A stretch of 64,000 nt of DNA, taken from NCBI RefSeq assembly GCF_010501065.1, contig NZ_QVMM01000011.1:56190-120189 (forward strand). The letters are read 5' to 3'. Both the position numbers and the translations under genes were made by a program. Origin of the DNA: Dysgonomonas sp. 216 (lineage in GTDB: Bacteria > Bacteroidota > Bacteroidia > Bacteroidales > Dysgonomonadaceae). Positions 63,775 through 64,000 of this stretch are shown here, one piece after another. Below the pieces are notes generated by a model. That model had not been told where the DNA came from and searched no databases. It saw nothing but the letters and a program-made list of their open reading frames with translations. Each line of letters starts with the position of its first letter. Within the stretch, counting starts at the first letter, position 1.

Positions 63775-63847
63775 GATTCCGTAGCTCAGTTGGTAGAGCA
63801 CATCACTTTTAATGATGGGGTCCTGGGTTCGAGCCCCAGCGGGATCA
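63775..63847 (+). tRNA. tRNA-Lys (anticodon TTT)
   Basis: Acceptor GATTCCG/CGGGATC (one T-G pair), D stem GCTC/GAGC, anticodon stem CATCA/TGATG with loop CTTTTAA, T loop TTCGAGC. Discriminator A; CCA not encoded. Confidence 0.95.
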
Positions 63848-63875
63848 CAAATGAATAAGGTAAAATAGCGTAAAG

Positions 63876-63910
63876 CTCTGATTTTCACGAAAATCGGAGT
63901 TTTTTGTTTT
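63876..63910 (+). terminator. Terminator after tRNA-Lys
   Basis: CTCTGATTTT pairs with AAAATCGGAG (one T-G), 4-nt loop, followed by TTTTTTGTTTT, 28 nt after the tRNA. Confidence 0.8.
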
Positions 63911-63929
63911 TCATAAGTTGCACAAATAG

Positions 63930-64000
63930 ATGCCTTTTAAAGCAGGTTTTCAGTTACCAAACTATGCACCTAAAAAGCAAGAACGGATAAAACGGCGTAA
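63930..64000 (+). CDS. Start of an unidentified ORF cut by the window end
   Basis: ATG at 63930, directly after an in-frame TAG, opens a frame of 23 codons to the last base (MPFKAGFQLPNYAPKKQERI, basic). It may be the start of a gene or chance. No family can be named from so little. Confidence 0.3.
   Translation, partial: MPFKAGFQLPNYAPKKQERIKRR

Noticed and set aside
1..64000. CRISPR array, prophage or restriction island
   Set aside because: No regularly spaced repeats, phage genes or defence genes were seen; gene content is housekeeping and envelope functions throughout.

Overview
The window is core chromosome of a low-GC member of the Bacteroidota, most likely Bacteroidales. Four things support this. 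Promoters carry the Bacteroidetes -7 box TAnnTTTG, in the best cases 19-20 nt after a TTTG. Shine-Dalgarno sequences are almost absent. A short DUF4295-type gene follows rpmB-rpmG. MurA has Asp where most bacteria have Cys. Protein style suggests Dysgonomonas or a relative, but that is inference. I see no prophage, insertion sequence or CRISPR array.

Layout. (1) 1-10.1 kb holds two drug-efflux loci: the 3' part of an RND pump with its TolC partner, then a complete marR-MFP-RND-OMF operon with a palindromic operator in the marR promoter. (2) 10.2-17.6 kb (minus) holds a TPR protein, an aldo-keto reductase, a small secreted protein, a large modular surface protein and an M48 lipoprotein protease. 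(3) 17.6-22.9 kb (minus) is one tight operon: nusB-yajC-ybbR-coaE-carbonic anhydrase-znuA-znuC, with no permease gene. (4) 23.0-26.6 kb (minus) is rfbB-murB-murA. (5) 26.7-37.6 kb (plus) is housekeeping: rpmB-rpmG-DUF4295, ftsY, rimO, an HU protein, an unusual HU-transmembrane-LysM protein, lysS, gpsA, pgi and rlmN.

(6) 37.7-44.0 kb (plus) runs pdxA, nucleotidyltransferase, ATP-grasp protein, CDP-alcohol phosphatidyltransferase, AhpD-like protein, HAD protein, myo-inositol-phosphate synthase. It is best read as an inositol-lipid locus related to the one known in Bacteroides thetaiotaomicron, with extra genes. The inositol-phosphate synthase gene is preceded by an unusually structured leader with two mutually exclusive pairings, one of which resembles a terminator. 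(7) 44.1-50.8 kb has a decayed-gene candidate, an OmpA-family lipoprotein, an acidic small protein, topA, and a copper ATPase/chaperone pair behind inverted repeats. (8) 51-54.9 kb has a TPR membrane protein, ribH, tRNA-Tyr, tRNA-Gly, a glycosyltransferase and tilS. (9) 55-64 kb has a methyltransferase, tamB (whose signal anchor has no ATG), a PBP4-type peptidase, an AI-2E family permease, tRNA-Lys and the start of an ORF cut by the window edge.

Strongest points for follow-up: the inositol locus and its leader, the HU-LysM membrane protein as a possible DNA-to-wall tether, the ATT start of tamB, the permease-less zinc import operon with carbonic anhydrase, and the back-to-back -7 boxes between dacB and the AI-2E gene.
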